Part shown: one piece after another, positions 10,800-23,127 of the stretch | Layout of the letters: the number at the start of each line of letters is the position of its first letter | Position numbering within the stretch: position 1 is the first letter of the stretch | Program-made: the position numbers and the translations under genes | NCBI GenBank assembly: GCA_030847615.1 | Contig: JAUMIR010000004.1 | Span: 104,360,001 to 104,424,000 of the forward strand | Length of the DNA stretch: 64,000 nucleotides | Source of the DNA: Gambelia wislizenii | Taxonomy: Eukaryota > Chordata > Lepidosauria > Squamata > Crotaphytidae | Direction of reading: 5' to 3' | Notes under the pieces: generated by a model | What the model saw: the letters and a program-made list of their open reading frames with translations, nothing else | The model's database searches: none | Told to the model about the DNA's origin: nothing

Positions 10800-12040
10800 C
10801 TACCTGTTTTAGTCAAGTAGCCAGGACTCAAGCTATGGTGGGAATGAGCATTCTATAAAACACAAAGGATTAGAAAACAAGACTACAGAACTAGACTCAA
10901 TGATTGGCAAATCTCAGCTTGTGGGAATATCCTTGCAGTCTCTTGGATGTCCAAAACTGAGAAAATGCTACATGGTAAGGAGGATAGGGTGGCCATTTTC
11001 AGCCCCAAAGGGATGAATAGCTGTTGTTTTGTGAAGTTTGCTGGCTTAGCCTCTGTGGAAGTGTTCCTGCAACCCACACTTATGCATCATGTGAAATCCC
11101 AAGCACCAGTGAAGAGCCATGAAGTGGGTCTTTGGCACCTTTCCGTTGGCTGCTGTCTACATGCTGCCACTGCAGGGGAGCAACATGGACTTCAGAAGAA
11201 GAGAACTGAGAAGGAGGTTTGTTCATAAATAACAATTGCCATCTGTCTCAAAATGACAACCCACACATTTTCCTTGGGCACTTTCTTAATGCAAAGCAGT
11301 TGCACAAAAGCCTTTCATTAGCATAACATTTAAGTGATGCAGAAATATTAGGTTACTAAATGCTGAGGCAGCTTCAAGAATCAGCAAAATGAGAGGGATC
11401 ATAGCACTCCTTGCAAAAATGGTCAAAATTCCTCTTTCCCATTTTCAACCAAATAGCCTCCTGTGGTTTTCAGTCAGGATTATGCACTCCGTCAGTGAAT
11501 TTTTTGGTCCTAAGAGACATGCTTGCTTTTTTAACCCCTTAAAGTCAGTTTCTTTGGGTGATTTCTGGCCTTTTTTTATTTTTAAAGGTGGATGTTTTCT
11601 CAAACATTCAGTCAGAAGAGAACATATTAGAATGTACCAGTTTGTCCTGGAGTCATTTTGAAGCTTTTCTCAATTAAATCTTGGTTTAAAACTTTCCTTT
11701 TTTCCAAAGCTTTTGGAATCTGAGTTTGATATTGTTTTATAATCTTGCGTATTTTGATTTTTGTTTTTACTTGTGAAGCACCATATATACTGATGGAGCT
11801 ATAGAAATACACGGTTGTGGTGGTGGTGGTGATGATGATAATTTTCAGAGATCTACACATGACCAGGCTTACCATCAGGCCAAGGGTGAGAATGACGATA
11901 TATAGTGTATGTCTTTGGCGGGGCTAGCTGTTGCTGTTACTTTACTTGTAAAGCTTCATGTACACTGATGGAGCTATATAAATACATGATGATGATGATG
12001 ATGATGATTTTCAGATATTCACATATGGCTAGACTTACCA
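10800..12040. other. intergenic with LINE-tail remnants
   Basis: No gene. Two similar tails occur at about 11770-11850 and 11940-12010: GAAGCACCATATATACTGATGGAG-like sequence, then AAATACA, then GTG/GAT trinucleotide repeats. A third copy is at 35075-35140. They look like the 3' ends of one retroposon family ending in (GAT)n. The rest is unrecognised. Confidence 0.45.
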
Positions 12041-12060
12041 TTAGGCTAGGGGTGGGAATC

Positions 12061-12172
12061 CTGCAGTTGTCTAAATGTTGCTGGGCTCCAGCATTCAACA
12101 TTCGTCACCATTAGCTATGCTGGCTAGGGCTTATGGGAGCTGAAGTCCACTAACCTTTGGAGGGCTGCACAA
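12061..12172. mobile_element. small MITE-like repeat
   Basis: CAGTTGTCTAAATGTTGCTGG at the left and CTTATGGGAGCTGAAGTCC at the right, with GCTATGCTGGCTAGGG inside, match a short lizard repeat recurring at 19205-19300, 36310-36400 and 45975-46085. Non-coding. Confidence 0.5.
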
Positions 12173-12404
12173 TTTGTACCCCTACATTAGGCAGAACAAG
12201 TCAGCAGATCACATGTACCCGGAAAAGGTCACATTCACACTTCCTTAAAAAAAAAGAGGAGGAAATACATTACCAAAGCAGAGGACAAAAAAAGATGGCC
12301 CCTTTGATAAAATGTCCATGTGCTCAACTTATATGCATAGATGCAAATTTGGAAATAACTACATTGATTGATTGATTGACTGATTTAAATATTATTCTTC
12401 TGTC

Positions 12405-13010
12405 CTCTATTATGGGATCTCAGAGCAACGTACAATAAAATCTCTTTAACAAATTAAAAAAAAACAATTTTAGAAATAGAACCTTTACAAATAGATATAT
12501 TTTAATAGCTTTTTATACTTTTAAAGTGTATAATTTTAGATTATTATAATACTGTTAATAGTTCAATTCTGTTTGAATGTTGATTGTGTGTGTGTGTGTT
12601 TTAATGATCGTATGATCATTTTCATTTGTAAGCCAGAGAATATAAAGGGGGAATATAAATAAAAGACGGTGATAACAACAATATCAGCATCAACAGATTT
12701 AAAGCATATTAAACACTTTGACAAGTTAAAAACAAGACAGTTTTCAACCAGTTGAAATCATGGATGGATGGATGGGCTGAATGGATTTGGTTAGCTCCCA
12801 CAGTAAAAAGCTATATTTTAACTTGGCTCTGGAATGACACCAACTCTAGTGCCGATTAGGCTTCTAAGGGGAAGGTATTGCAAACTGGGGCACCATGGCA
12901 GAGAAGGCCCTCTCACGTTGTATTGCCTCCCCATTGGTGTGTGACAGAGGAGGCCCCTCCAGCATACCTCAGGCCTTGGGCAAGCACATATAGGGCGAGG
13001 CACTCATTCA
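12405..13010 (+). repeat. decayed interspersed repeat, second copy
   Basis: Same order of landmarks as 9980-10400: GGGATCTCAGAGCAACGTAC, A-rich stretch, then GGCACCATGGCAGAGAAGG and CCTCAGGCCTTGGGCAAGC. A (GT) run lies near 12585. No intact frame. Confidence 0.4.
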
Positions 13011-13020
13011 GTGACAACTA

Positions 13021-13299
13021 CAGCTGGACCTCCATATCCTTGGGGGTTTGGTTCCCAGACTTACTGCAGATACTGGAAACCATGGATAACAATGGACTCT
13101 ATTAAAATAAAGGACTTTTGGTAAAACAAAAACAAAAAAACCATACCATAGAGTTGCATTGGAAGATCTAAAATATGCCTAGACTGGACACCTCTCTAGG
13201 CATTTTCTAACATGACTTGGTGGTATGGGCCCTCTGTTTTTTGTCCCATGGATAACTGAAACTGTGGATATTGGTTCTGTAGATATAGGGGTCTGACTG
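13021..13299. mobile_element. pogo/mariner-like non-autonomous DNA element
   Basis: Begins after a TA with CAGCTGGACCTCCATATCC and ends GATATAGGGGTCTGACTG, an imperfect terminal inverted repeat. The layout of ends (CAGnnGnCC...ATATCC) is like that of Tigger/pogo-derived elements. The right-hand TA is not directly adjacent. Confidence 0.55.
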
Positions 13300-14769
13300 C
13301 TCTACAATTTAAATAAAAATACAATACATCTCACCACACCAGGGGAGACTGTCACTAGGTGAAGTGTGTGTCTGCCATTAGCCTGCACATTGTGAGGCCC
13401 CTGCTCCCCATTCTTAGCATTCTTTATCTTCAAATTGGATTTGAACCAAATAGCTATTCAATTAGGGAACACCTTTAAACAGAGGTCTGTCCTCTGACAG
13501 CCCTTCAGACAGAGGACTGACCTCTAGCCCAGGCTGTGTTTCTTCACCTTCTGAAAATGAGTCAATACATTTTTATTCCATCAGACATTGGGAGAGCAAT
13601 GCAAGCTGTTGCTTTTACTGTCTGGAATGGTTCATCTGCTGCTGTGTTGCCATTTTATGGTTTTAAAGGGGTTTTAATAATTAAACTATTGATTTAATTA
13701 TAGGCTGGTTTTATCTTACATTTTCTTATCGTTTTCTGCTGGCAAACCCCCTCCCATTATTGTTATTAGAATGTGATTTTTGTAAGTTGCTTGTAGGCTC
13801 CCATGAGGATATGTGGCAATATAGAAATAAATAAAACTTAAAACAGAGGAAATATCCACACTCATTATGTTAATGGGCCATTTTTTTCTCATCTATTTTC
13901 AAGCCTGTAGGTAACTGAGCACATGAACCATGCCTGTCTGAAAACAGAATATGGTCAATAGATATTTTCATAAATCTCAACTAAAGGAAAGAAATTTAAA
14001 CCCCATCATAAAGTGGTTTAGATTGCTCTGGTGTATTAAGTTACTGCTTTGCATTGTCAGACACAGTGGTACACAGTACAGGCATCATTGGTCTAAATAA
14101 AATCCTGGTGAGAAAGGAAAACCACATCAAGGTTCCTTCCCTGACCCCCATATAGAATGTTTGCCTCTCTTCTTTTCAGGAAATCCATTTCCAGTAAATT
14201 GCATATAAGCTTTATTTATTATGCCAGAGAAATTTGAGAACAGGGTTTATAGGACTTCCAGGACTTTCCTTTTTTTTCTAGCTGAAGAAACATCAGCTGC
14301 TGGTTCAGAATATAAGATGCCACAATATCAGTCATCTCAGTATTTTTTAAAAAGTTTTTTTTTAAAAAAAACAAATAGATTATTAATTCAAAGCAATGAC
14401 AAACACCAAAATTACGGTGAACCTTTGACAGTAATAAAGAAACGAATTGATTGCCCTCTATCAATTGGCCTGATGTTAGGTTAATTTATTATTCATAATA
14501 TATATTTTACCTGTTAAGTCTTCAAGTCTTTAAAATAATGTAAGAACTTGGCAAGAATTGTTTCATTTTTTAAACTTTATCCCATCATCCATCCATGATG
14601 ATACTAAGGCCATTTACAAATAAAACAATTAAAAGCACTTACAGCACATCTCAGTTTGCATGTGCACTCTCACACTCATAGCTGTAATGTCTCATGAAAA
14701 TACAGAATAATATCTGATATTTTAACTTTTACATCCTTTCTTCCAGTGAGCTCAAGAAAACCTACATAG
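13300..14769. other. intergenic with an L2-like 3' tail
   Basis: 13560-13850 resembles an L2-like LINE 3' region (GTCTGGAATGGTTCATC, T/A-rich stretch, TTTTTGTAAGTTGCTTGTAGG, AATATAGAAATAAATAAA). The remainder, AT-rich with poly-T and poly-A near 14265-14370, has no recognised gene or element. Confidence 0.4.
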
Positions 14770-17700
14770 CTCTTCTCTTCATTTTCCTAACTCACAGCTA
14801 TGCTGAGAAGTCATCAGAACCTTACTTTGCTCCTCTGCAATGCCAGGTCGGTTAAGAATAAAACTCATATTATTTACGATCTTCTCTTGGATGAGGATGC
14901 CGACCTGGCTTGCTTCACAGAAACCTGGCTGGGAGAGGATAGCGCTGTCACCTGGGCACAGGCCCTCCCAGCTGGGTATTCTGTCAGTGAGCAGGTGAGG
15001 GGAAGTGGGCGGGGGGGGGGCAGAGTGGCTCTGGTTTATAAGAACAATCTGACCTTGACCAGGATACCTGCCCGAAACACAGTCCACTTTGAGTGTATGT
15101 ACCTTAGCCTCAGGACCAGGGATAGTTTGGGGATTCTGCTAGTATACCAACCACCCCGTTGTCTAGCAGACTCCCTAACCGAGCTGGCACAGCTGGTCTC
15201 AGAGCTGCTGTTGGAGTCACCCAGACTTTTAGTTTTGGGTGACTTCAACATTCCATTCGAGACCAGCTTGACAAATCTGACTGGTGCGGCTCGGGAGCTC
15301 ATGGAAACCATGACAAACATGGGCCTATCCCAAATGGTTGTCAGGCCCACACATTGTGTGGGTCATACCCTCGATGCGGTCTTTAGTACGGAGCAGGAAT
15401 ATCCGTGGGCGGAGGTTATAAAAACCACCGCATTGTCATGGACGGATCATTTCCTGGTCAAGACTGAACTAAGAGTCTCTTCCCGCCCCACCGGGGGTGG
15501 TGGACCCATTAAAATGGTCCACCCTCAAAGGCTAATGGAACCAAGAGGATTCCAGAAAGCCTTGGAGGGTTTAATGGTTGGTAACGCCGGTGACCCTGTC
15601 GAGGCTTTGGTTAATACCTGGAACACCGACCTTACCAAGGTTATCGACACGATCGCTCCCAAGCGTCCTTTCCAACCCGCTCCAAACTGTAAGCCATGAT
15701 ACACAACAGAGCTTAGGAAAATGAAGCGGGTTGGACAACGACTAGAGCGCAACTGGCGGAAAACTCGACTCTTATCCAACAGGACTCGTCATAGGAACTT
15801 TCTTTGGTCCTATCGAGAGGCAATACGTGCAGCGCAGAGATCCTTCTCCTCTGCACGTATTGCGTCTGCAGAGTCCCATCCAGCAGAGCTGTTTAGGGTG
15901 GTAAGGGAGATGACGCAGGTTATTCCTGTGCAGAACCTGTTGCTTAACCCAACGACAGCCTGCTGTGACGCGTTTAACAATTTCTTTGCAGATAAAATCT
16001 CTCGGATAAGAGCCAACTTAGATGGCAGTAATTTGACAGAAACAATTGACGAGGTGTCCAGCAACTCCGTTGATGTAAGTTTACTGGATGAATTTCAATC
16101 CGTGAGTACCGAGGACGTGGACAAGCTACTTGGTAGGGTGAAGAAGATGACCTGCCCTCTCAATCCTTGCCCTTCATGGCTGGCCATCCAGGGGGGGACT
16201 GCCTTGATGGTGTTCCTTAAGGACATCATCAATGCATCTCTCAGAGAAGGGTGTGTTCCATCTTGTTTAAAGGAAGCAGCTGTTAGGCTGCTCCTGAAAA
16301 AATCTTCCCTTGACCCCCTGGACATGAACAACTATAGGCTGGTTTCTATGTTACCATTCTTGAGCAAAGTGATCGAGAGGGCAGTTGCGCTTCAACTCCA
16401 AGTGGTCTTGGATGAAACCGATTATCTAGACCCATTTCAAACTGGCTTTAGGATGGGATTTGGAGTTGAGACTGCCATGGTTGCCTTAACCGACGACCTG
16501 CGTCTAAGCATCGACAGGGGTAGTGTGACCCTGTTGGTGCTTTTGGACATCTCAGCGGCTTTCGATACGATAGATCATAGCATCCTCTTGGATCGCCTGA
16601 GAGGGTTAGGAATCGGAGGCACTGTGCTCCAGTGGTTCCGGTCCTTCCTCTCGGGCAGGTCCCAGAGGGTGTTGCTTGGGGAATAGTTGCTCCAGCAGAA
16701 AGGAGCTTACTTGTGGTGTTCTGCAGGGTGCCATCCTGTCCCCAATGCTGTTTAACATCTATATGAAGCCGCTGGGTGAGATTATTCAGAGTTATGGGGC
16801 TTGGTGTTATCAGTACGCTGATGACACCCAGATCTATTTCTCCTTGTCTCGATCGTCGGCCTCGAATTCCAATGGCGTCTCTCCTCTTAATGACTGTCTT
16901 AAAGCAGTAATGGGCTGGATGAGGAAACACAGATTGAGATTAAATCCAGACAAAACTGAGGTGCTCACGGTAGCGGCCCCAAAATGAGGAGTTGGGTTGC
17001 AACCTCCAGTCCTGGATGGGGTCATGTTCTCTGTTAAGGACTGTGTTCGCAGTCTGGGGGTGCTCCTTGATTCATCGCTTCAGATGATGAGTCAGGTGAA
17101 TGCGACAGTCAGCAGCGCCTGTTATCAGCTTCGGCTGATACGCCAGCTGCGCCATTTCCTGGAAGTAAAGGACCTCGAGACTGTGGTGCACGCGCTGGTA
17201 ACCTCTCGTCTAGATTTCTGCAATGCGCTCTACATGGGGCTGCCCTCATGCTTGGTCCGGGAACATCTCGGAGAGACCATATAACTCCAGTGTTTAGATC
17301 TCTCCAGTGGCTGCCTATCAGTTTCTGGGCCCAGTATAAGGTGTTGATTATTACCTTTAAAGCCCTAAATGGCTTGGGTCCAACTTATCTCCAGAATCAC
17401 CTCCTCCCATACAATCCTCCCCGCGCACTCCGGTCCTCTGGGAGGAATTTGCTTCAGCCACAAAAATCTAGGCTGTTTGCAACCTCCCAGAGGGCCTTTT
17501 CGGTAATCGCTTCCAAATTGTGGAATGACCTGCCGAACAAGATCCGTCAGATAACAAGCCTGAGTAGCTTTAAAAAAGCACTAAAGACGGATCTCTTTCG
17601 GCAGACCTTTCCTAATTAGATCCCGGCCTCAGGGGATCCTGGCTTCTTTTAGCCTGCTGGCCATTTATAGTATTTTATTGTATTTATTGTTTTTAAATAT

Positions 17701-17840
17701 GATTTTAAATCAGTTGGTTTTAATTTATAATTGTTTAATATTTTTATGAGGGAGGGTGGGGGTGGGGAGTGTTTGGGGATTTTATCTGTATAGTATTTTA
17801 ATTTTTGTAAGCCGCCCCAATTGTTTTAACAGAGGGCTGA
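14770..17840 (+). mobile_element. L2-like non-LTR retrotransposon, long but inactivated copy
   Basis: About 3 kb, apparently 5'-truncated, covering most of ORF2 and the 3'UTR. The 14800-15699 frame is an APE-type endonuclease domain: LCNARSVKNK, CFTETWL, LVLGDFNIP and LSWTDHFLV match its conserved blocks. The 15721-16686 frame begins the reverse transcriptase (NNYRLVSMLPFLSKVIER, LLDISAAFDTIDHSILLDRL) and 16676-16987 continues it (GVLQGAILSPMLFNIY, catalytic YADD in QYADDTQIYF). 16997-17619 is the C-terminal region (HITPVFRSLQWLPI, LWNDLPNKIRQ). An unspecified LINE of the L2/CR1 group is also possible. Confidence 0.85.
14800..17619 (+). pseudogene. LINE ORF2 (endonuclease-reverse transcriptase), broken
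   Basis: One ancestral frame is interrupted at four places. There is a TGA at 15697 where a Trp codon is expected, and a shift in a G run near 16678. A TGA follows at 16984, and a second shift lies near 17270. The pieces between the breaks read well, including the metal-binding YADD, so inactivation is fairly recent compared with the other L2 fragments in the window (19340, 21830, 42330). The protein would nick DNA and reverse transcribe its own RNA in the nucleus. This copy cannot do so. Confidence 0.85.
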
Positions 17841-18039
17841 AAAAGAGTGGCTGGATGAGGTTTACACAGCAGGCTTGACTACACAGGGGTGGGAGTTAAA
17901 AATCCAGATGAGATTTGGTCTACTTTGGCCTGGACCTGCAGCACATGAAATTTGGTCTACTTTGGCCTGGATTTAAGTGCTGCACCTGCCAAAGCCCAAA
18001 TCTGCATTGGGTTTGCTTCCATTCAAAGCTGTTACTCAT

Positions 18040-18730
18040 ACTTGACTCTGAGCACTGGGAAAAGCAAAACACCCAGTAGTAGTCACCTCTCTGAAGCCAG
18101 AACGGGCAGCTATCACTGGCACTTTGTTTTTCTGCGAGCTCAGAGGGGTGATTGTGCACCAGAAAATCAATGCCCCAGTGGTAGTCACCCTCTCTGAAGC
18201 CAGAATGGGTGGCTAGTACTGGTACTTTGCTTTTCCTGGAACTCAGAGGGGTGATTTTGTGCTGTAAAATCAAAGCCCCAGTGGTAGTCACCTTTAGGGA
18301 CCAGAACAGGCTGCTAAAACTAGCACTTTGCTTTTCCCAGAGCTCAGAGGGGTGATTTTGTGCTGTAAAATCAAAGCCCCAGCAGTAGTTGCCCTCTCTG
18401 AAGCCAGAACAGGCTGTTACCACGGGCACTTGGCTTTTCCAGGAGCTCAGAGGGGCAATTGTGCCAGTGGTATTCACCCTCTCTGAAGCCAGATCGGGTG
18501 GCTAGCCTCACGATGTCAGGGTTCACTTTGAGTTCTGACCTTAGAGAGAGCGACTACTGCTGGCGCTTTGTTTTTCCCAGAGCTCAGAGGGGCGATTATG
18601 TGCCGGAAGAGTCAAGCACCAATGGTAATCACCCTCTCTGAAGTCAGATTGGGTAGCTAGCCGATGGTGGGGTTCACTGGGGGCTCTGACCTCAGAGAGA
18701 GCGACTACCACTGGGGCTCTGCCTTTGGAA
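18040..18730. repeat. minisatellite of ~100-bp units
   Basis: About six diverged direct copies of a unit with CCCCAGTGGTAGTCACC, CTCTGAAGCCAGAA, GCACTTTGCTTTTCC and AGCTCAGAGGGGTGATT. Unit starts are near 18070, 18172, 18275, 18376, 18462 and 18616. The spacing is 101-103 bp, then 86 and 154, where a block with GAGAGAGCGACTAC has been added. Units are not coding; stops occur in all frames. Confidence 0.85.
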
Positions 18731-18965
18731 TGAGAAGTGGTGCTGAGGAGGGGGGGAATGGCATCACTTCAGGCAGTGCTTGTCCTTCCCCTCCTCCCCA
18801 CACCCCCTGAATCCAGTGTGAATAGATTGTTTACAAAGAAGTTTTCTATGGAGTTAAGCAAATTCCAGAGAAAACTGTGAGTTTTCTAAAACCCAGATCA
18901 AGGGGGTATTCCCTGACTCTGGCGCAAATAAGTTGTATGTCACTATTGCACCAGTGATTTGACTG

Positions 18966-19042
18966 TGTATTCCTGCATGGCAAGGGTTAGACTGGATGGC
19001 TCTTGTGGTCTCTTCCAACTCTATGATTCTATGATTCTATGT
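18966..19042 (+). mobile_element. CR1 LINE 3' end fragment
   Basis: ATTCCTGCATGGCAAGGGTT, GACTGGATGGCTC, GGTCTCTTCCAACTCTATG and two ATTCTATG tail units mark a CR1 3' end in plus orientation. Confidence 0.8.
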
Positions 19043-19045
19043 CAT

Positions 19046-20724
19046 GTGACATTATTGGGCCAAATTCATGGGGAATGCCAGTTTTTTTTTAAACTGGTGT
19101 AGACAACCCCAAGGAGCTTCTTGGTTCAGGAAACTAGAACATGGAGCTCCCAGGTCCCATTCCAACACTCTAACCAAAGAGTGGGCATGATTGTGATCTA
19201 GATTTTGCTGAACTGAAATTTCCACCTTTCTTCACCATTAGTTATGCCGGTTAGGGTTGGTGGGAGCTGCAGTCCATCAACCTCTGAAGCTCCATATTTG
19301 CTCACCTTTGTTCAAGCCACTACCCCACATGCTGTTTTTGCTGCAGAGTCCTACAAGGCTCTGTCTTATCTCCAATATTCTTGAACACTGGAATTTGGAT
19401 GAAGTTATCATTGGTGCTGATGACACCCATCTTTATTTCTGTTTGTCATTAGATACAGGTAAAATGAACTGCTTCCTGGATGAGGGCCAATATGTTGTAG
19501 CTGAACTATGACTAAAGCAAGGTGCTGTGGGTTGGTGGTTTCCAATCCTAGCATTCATCTAGTTGTAGCTGGACTGGCACTACTCCTGAAGCAGCAGGTG
19601 CAGGAACTTGGCGGTGTTCTTGGATCCAAAATTGTCTCTTGAGGCCTGGGAGGCCTTGGTGGCTCAAAGCTCTTTTTGTGGCTTTGGCTAGCTCATCAGC
19701 CATGATCTTTCTGGATATTATTTCATTGGACTGAAGTTTACCTTTTTATGTGCACAGTTCTGTAATCCTCTCTGGAATAAAGGTGCAGTATAGAGATGAA
19801 ATAAACTTGTTCCAAGACTTATCTATGGCTACAGTCGCACACCCTTTATCTCATTCTCATGCTATGTCCATCTGCTTCAAGAACTTTCACATAGTAAGGG
19901 TATACATCTCGATTGTTTATCAAAACAACTTGACATACTTCCCAGCATCTATACCTCACTGACAAGCCATAATTGGTTGCAGCATCCCAATATATGTGTC
20001 TGATATGAACGTGTGGCAAATAACTGCACCAGTTGGCACCAACACATAGGATAATTCCATGCTGTTAGTTCTACATGGAAATCTATTATGGAAATTGTCA
20101 CATGAGATACTTTGAACATCTTAGTATTGTTTGTTCTCATTTTTTCTCATTCTACTTCACTTTCCAGCATGAAATAGAAATTCATAAAGTGTGAAAGGCA
20201 TTTCACTATGTTTTTAAGTGCTAGAATTTAGTACAGTACTAATTCTGACACAAGCCATATCAAATGCTCATTCTTCAAAGTGAACAGGCAAGATGCAAAT
20301 TTTGTAATAGATCAATAAATAAACCCTTTCTTCTGTTTCTACCTTGGTTCCACAATACTTTTGCTTCCTTTTGTTTTGATTTGAACATTTAATCTTTCTG
20401 CATTTCCTGTACACAGACATAAGACTCCTTTCCTTTCAGAAATGCAAGCTTAGATCTTACATTTTTAATGCTAAATTTGTGCAATTGGATCCATGTACAT
20501 ATTTACAACCCAATCAATATATTGGATGATTAATGGGTGATGAAGACTGTAACTTAATGGTATATCACATACTTTGTATGCAAGAAGTCCCATGTTCAGT
20601 CTTCCAGAATCTCAAAATAGGGCTGGCAGTTAGGACCTCTGAATTGCTGGAAGGGGACAGCCTCCATGAGGATAATTCTTAGTGAAATAAACAAATGACC
20701 TGAGTTGGTATAAGGAAGTTTCCT
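19046..20724. other. intergenic with decayed repeats
   Basis: 19205-19300 is a small MITE-like repeat (TTAGTTATGCCGGTTAGGG). 19340-19700 is an old L2-like LINE fragment: read in plus it gives remnants of RT motifs (VLQGSVLSP, then a trace of DDT). 19750-20700 is unrecognised. Confidence 0.4.
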
Positions 20725-21216
20725 AGAAATATAATGCTGAGAAGTAAGAGCATTGAATACTAAAGTTAGGATTGTCCATGCCATCGTATTTCTGATTTCG
20801 ATGCATAGTTGTGAAAACTGGACAGTGAAGAAAGCTGATAGGGAAGAAAATTGACTCATTTGAGATGTGGTGCTGGAGGAGAGATCTGTGGATACCATGG
20901 ACTGCTAAAAAGACAAATAAATGGGTTCTAGAGCAAATCAAGCCAAGATGACTAAACTGAGGCTGTTGTACTTTGGCCATATCATAAGAAGACATGACTC
21001 ACTAGAAAAGACAATTATGCTTCGTAAGGTAGAAGACAGTAGGAAAAGAGGAAGACCACAATAAAGATGGATGGACTCAGTAAAGGAAGCCACAGCCCTG
21101 AGTCTGTAAGACCTGAGCAGGGTTGTTGGTGATAGGGTGATTGGAGGTCTCTCATTTATGGGGTTGCCACAAGTCAAAGTTGATTTGACAGCAATTCACA
21201 TCAATAACAACAACAA
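20725..21216 (+). mobile_element. RTE/BovB-type LINE 3' fragment
   Basis: The conceptual translation gives KVRIV, ENWTVKKADR, YFGHIIRRHDSLEKTIML, RKRGRPQ and RWMDSVKEATALSL in order, with stops between. These blocks match the C-terminal end of BovB/RTE LINE proteins as I know them. It ends in an ATAACAACAACAA tail. Similar 3' fragments occur at 37362 and 45500. Confidence 0.75.
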
Positions 21217-21743
21217 GGCCCAGACCATGTGAAGAAATAGAGTGTAACTCTTCAGGTACTGTATATGTCTATTCAGAGCCAAACACTCCCCAAGGAACAA
21301 GGCTGTAAATATGGAAGGATTAGAGAATTCAGTATAGAATTGATTGCATAGATTTGTCCTGCAAGCTTTTAGGTGATCACATGACACTGCCAGTCACTGA
21401 AAGACACACTTTAACTTAAGGAATGCCCAACAGTACAGCCTGCCTCAGAGCTTTCCCCTGCCTTTCTCTCACATCTCACTTGATAACTAATTGCTACCTT
21501 TCCTTTCTCAGTTCTCCTTCATCTTAAAAGTCATGAATATCTTTCAGATTCTTCAGCACTTAAGAGCTGCAAAAGTAAACAGAAAGGAAAATACTTTCTC
21601 CTAATCTCTGCCTGATGTGCTTCCTGTTATGGGCAAACCTAGGGAGTTTTCCTCTTGGGTGAAGGCATTAACACAAGCAGTCCAGCCTTTCAAAGCAAAC
21701 TGCCTAAAAATAAGTCTACTTAGCTCAGTGTCACTAACCAGAG
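21217..21743. other. intergenic, unrecognised
   Basis: No gene or recognised element. Short frames only. Confidence 0.35.
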
Positions 21744-21829
21744 TCTGAAACATAAGGTCTTCCCCAGTCCTGCCTGAGGGGATAGAGACTGAATCCATGA
21801 GAAATGAACTATGAATGTTTGCCTACATC
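21744..21829 (+). repeat. source arm of an 86-bp perfect inverted repeat
   Basis: This segment is present as an exact reverse complement at 22731-22816. The second copy sits at the 5' junction of the L1 insertion, so this one is taken as the original. Confidence 0.9.
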
Positions 21830-22078
21830 CCGTTTGGATTACTGTAACACACTCTGTATGGGGCCGCCTTTGGAAACTGCTCAGGAAGGTCAGCAGGTCT
21901 AAATGCTGTGGCCGGGGCTAGTTACAGGGAACATATAGCTCCCCTGTTGAAATAGCTTTACTGGCTACTAGTTTGTTTCTGGGTGCAGTTAAAAATGCTA
22001 TGGCCTATAAAGGCCTATATGACTAAAGTCCAGACTAGCTGAAAGACCGTATTTTCCTATATGAGCTTGTCCAATCTT

Positions 22079-22730
22079 TTTATTTTTTTAATATATTTTT
22101 ATTAATTTTATAATCATACATTATATTATACAATCAATACTTAGTTAGTATAACACATAAAATTACTATAAACATCACAATTTTTCTATTAACTAATTTC
22201 AAAGGTTAACATAGATTCTTTACTATAATTCTATTCAAAAGTATTAGTTCCCCTACCCCCCCCCCCCACCTCAGTGCTCCCCTTCACCGGAGCCATTATC
22301 CCTTACCTAATCTTTCCAGAATCTCATTTCTTCTCGTGGAGGTAACCTCCCATCTTTTGTCTGTAATACTTTTTTAACAAATACATTCCAAATTTTATCA
22401 AAATCACTTTCTTTTCAACTTCCTCTTCTTACTTTAATTCTACATGTTAACTTATCATTTATTGCCATCTTCCAAACTTCTTTATACCACTCCTCCACTT
22501 GTACATTTATTTGCATTTTCCAATGTCTTGCTATAATTAATCTTGCTGCCGTTAATAAATTTGTTATTAAATCCTTTTCTGCTTGATTCCCATTCTCTCC
22601 ATTATAAATTGACATCAATGCTATGATCGGTTTCCTTTCTATATTTCTATTCAGAATATTCTCTATTTCTATGAAAACCATTTCCCAAAACTGCTGTACA
22701 AATTTACAGTTCCACCACATATGCATATCC
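22079..22730 (-). mobile_element. L1 LINE, 5'-truncated 3' fragment
   Basis: The minus strand encodes DMHMWWNCKFVQQFW and LLTAARLIIARHWK, matching the C-terminal end of L1 ORF2 proteins. The 3' end is at the left, with a T-rich tract (poly-A on the minus strand). Flanking copies GAGCTTGTCCAATCTT (22063-22078) and GAGCTTGTCCGATCTT (22815-22830) are a 16-base target duplication with one mismatch. The 5' junction carries an added 86-bp segment. Confidence 0.8.
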
Positions 22731-22816
22731 GATGTAGGCAAACATTCATAGTTCATTTCTCATGGATTCAGTCTCTATCCCCTCAGGCAGGACTGGGGAA
22801 GACCTTATGTTTCAGA
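22731..22816 (-). repeat. 86-bp inverted copy of 21744-21829 at the L1 5' junction
   Basis: Exact reverse complement of 21744-21829, lying between the L1 5' end and the right target duplication. It overlaps the L1 side by a short shared GATGT and the target side by GA, consistent with microhomology joining. Confidence 0.9.
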
Positions 22817-23127
22817 GCTTGTCCGATCTTAAAATCCTTGAAGGAGGGGGTTTCTTTGGGTCCCAGATTGTCACATCCCTTTCTGGTGTGGTCAAGTGAG
22901 CCTTCTTGGTGGCTGCTCCCAAGCTGTGAAATTTTCTTCAACAGAAGTCTAGACTGCCCACCCCCATACACACTTTCTTTCCTTCCACTGTCAGACAAAG
23001 ACCGTTTTATTCATACGGGACTTTGGCTCTTAACTAGTTGTTGTAAAAAGCCTTTTAAGGGAAGAGTGCTGAATTTTTATCCTCATTGTTATGTTTTTAA
23101 ATGCTTTCAGACTACAGATTAAATCTC

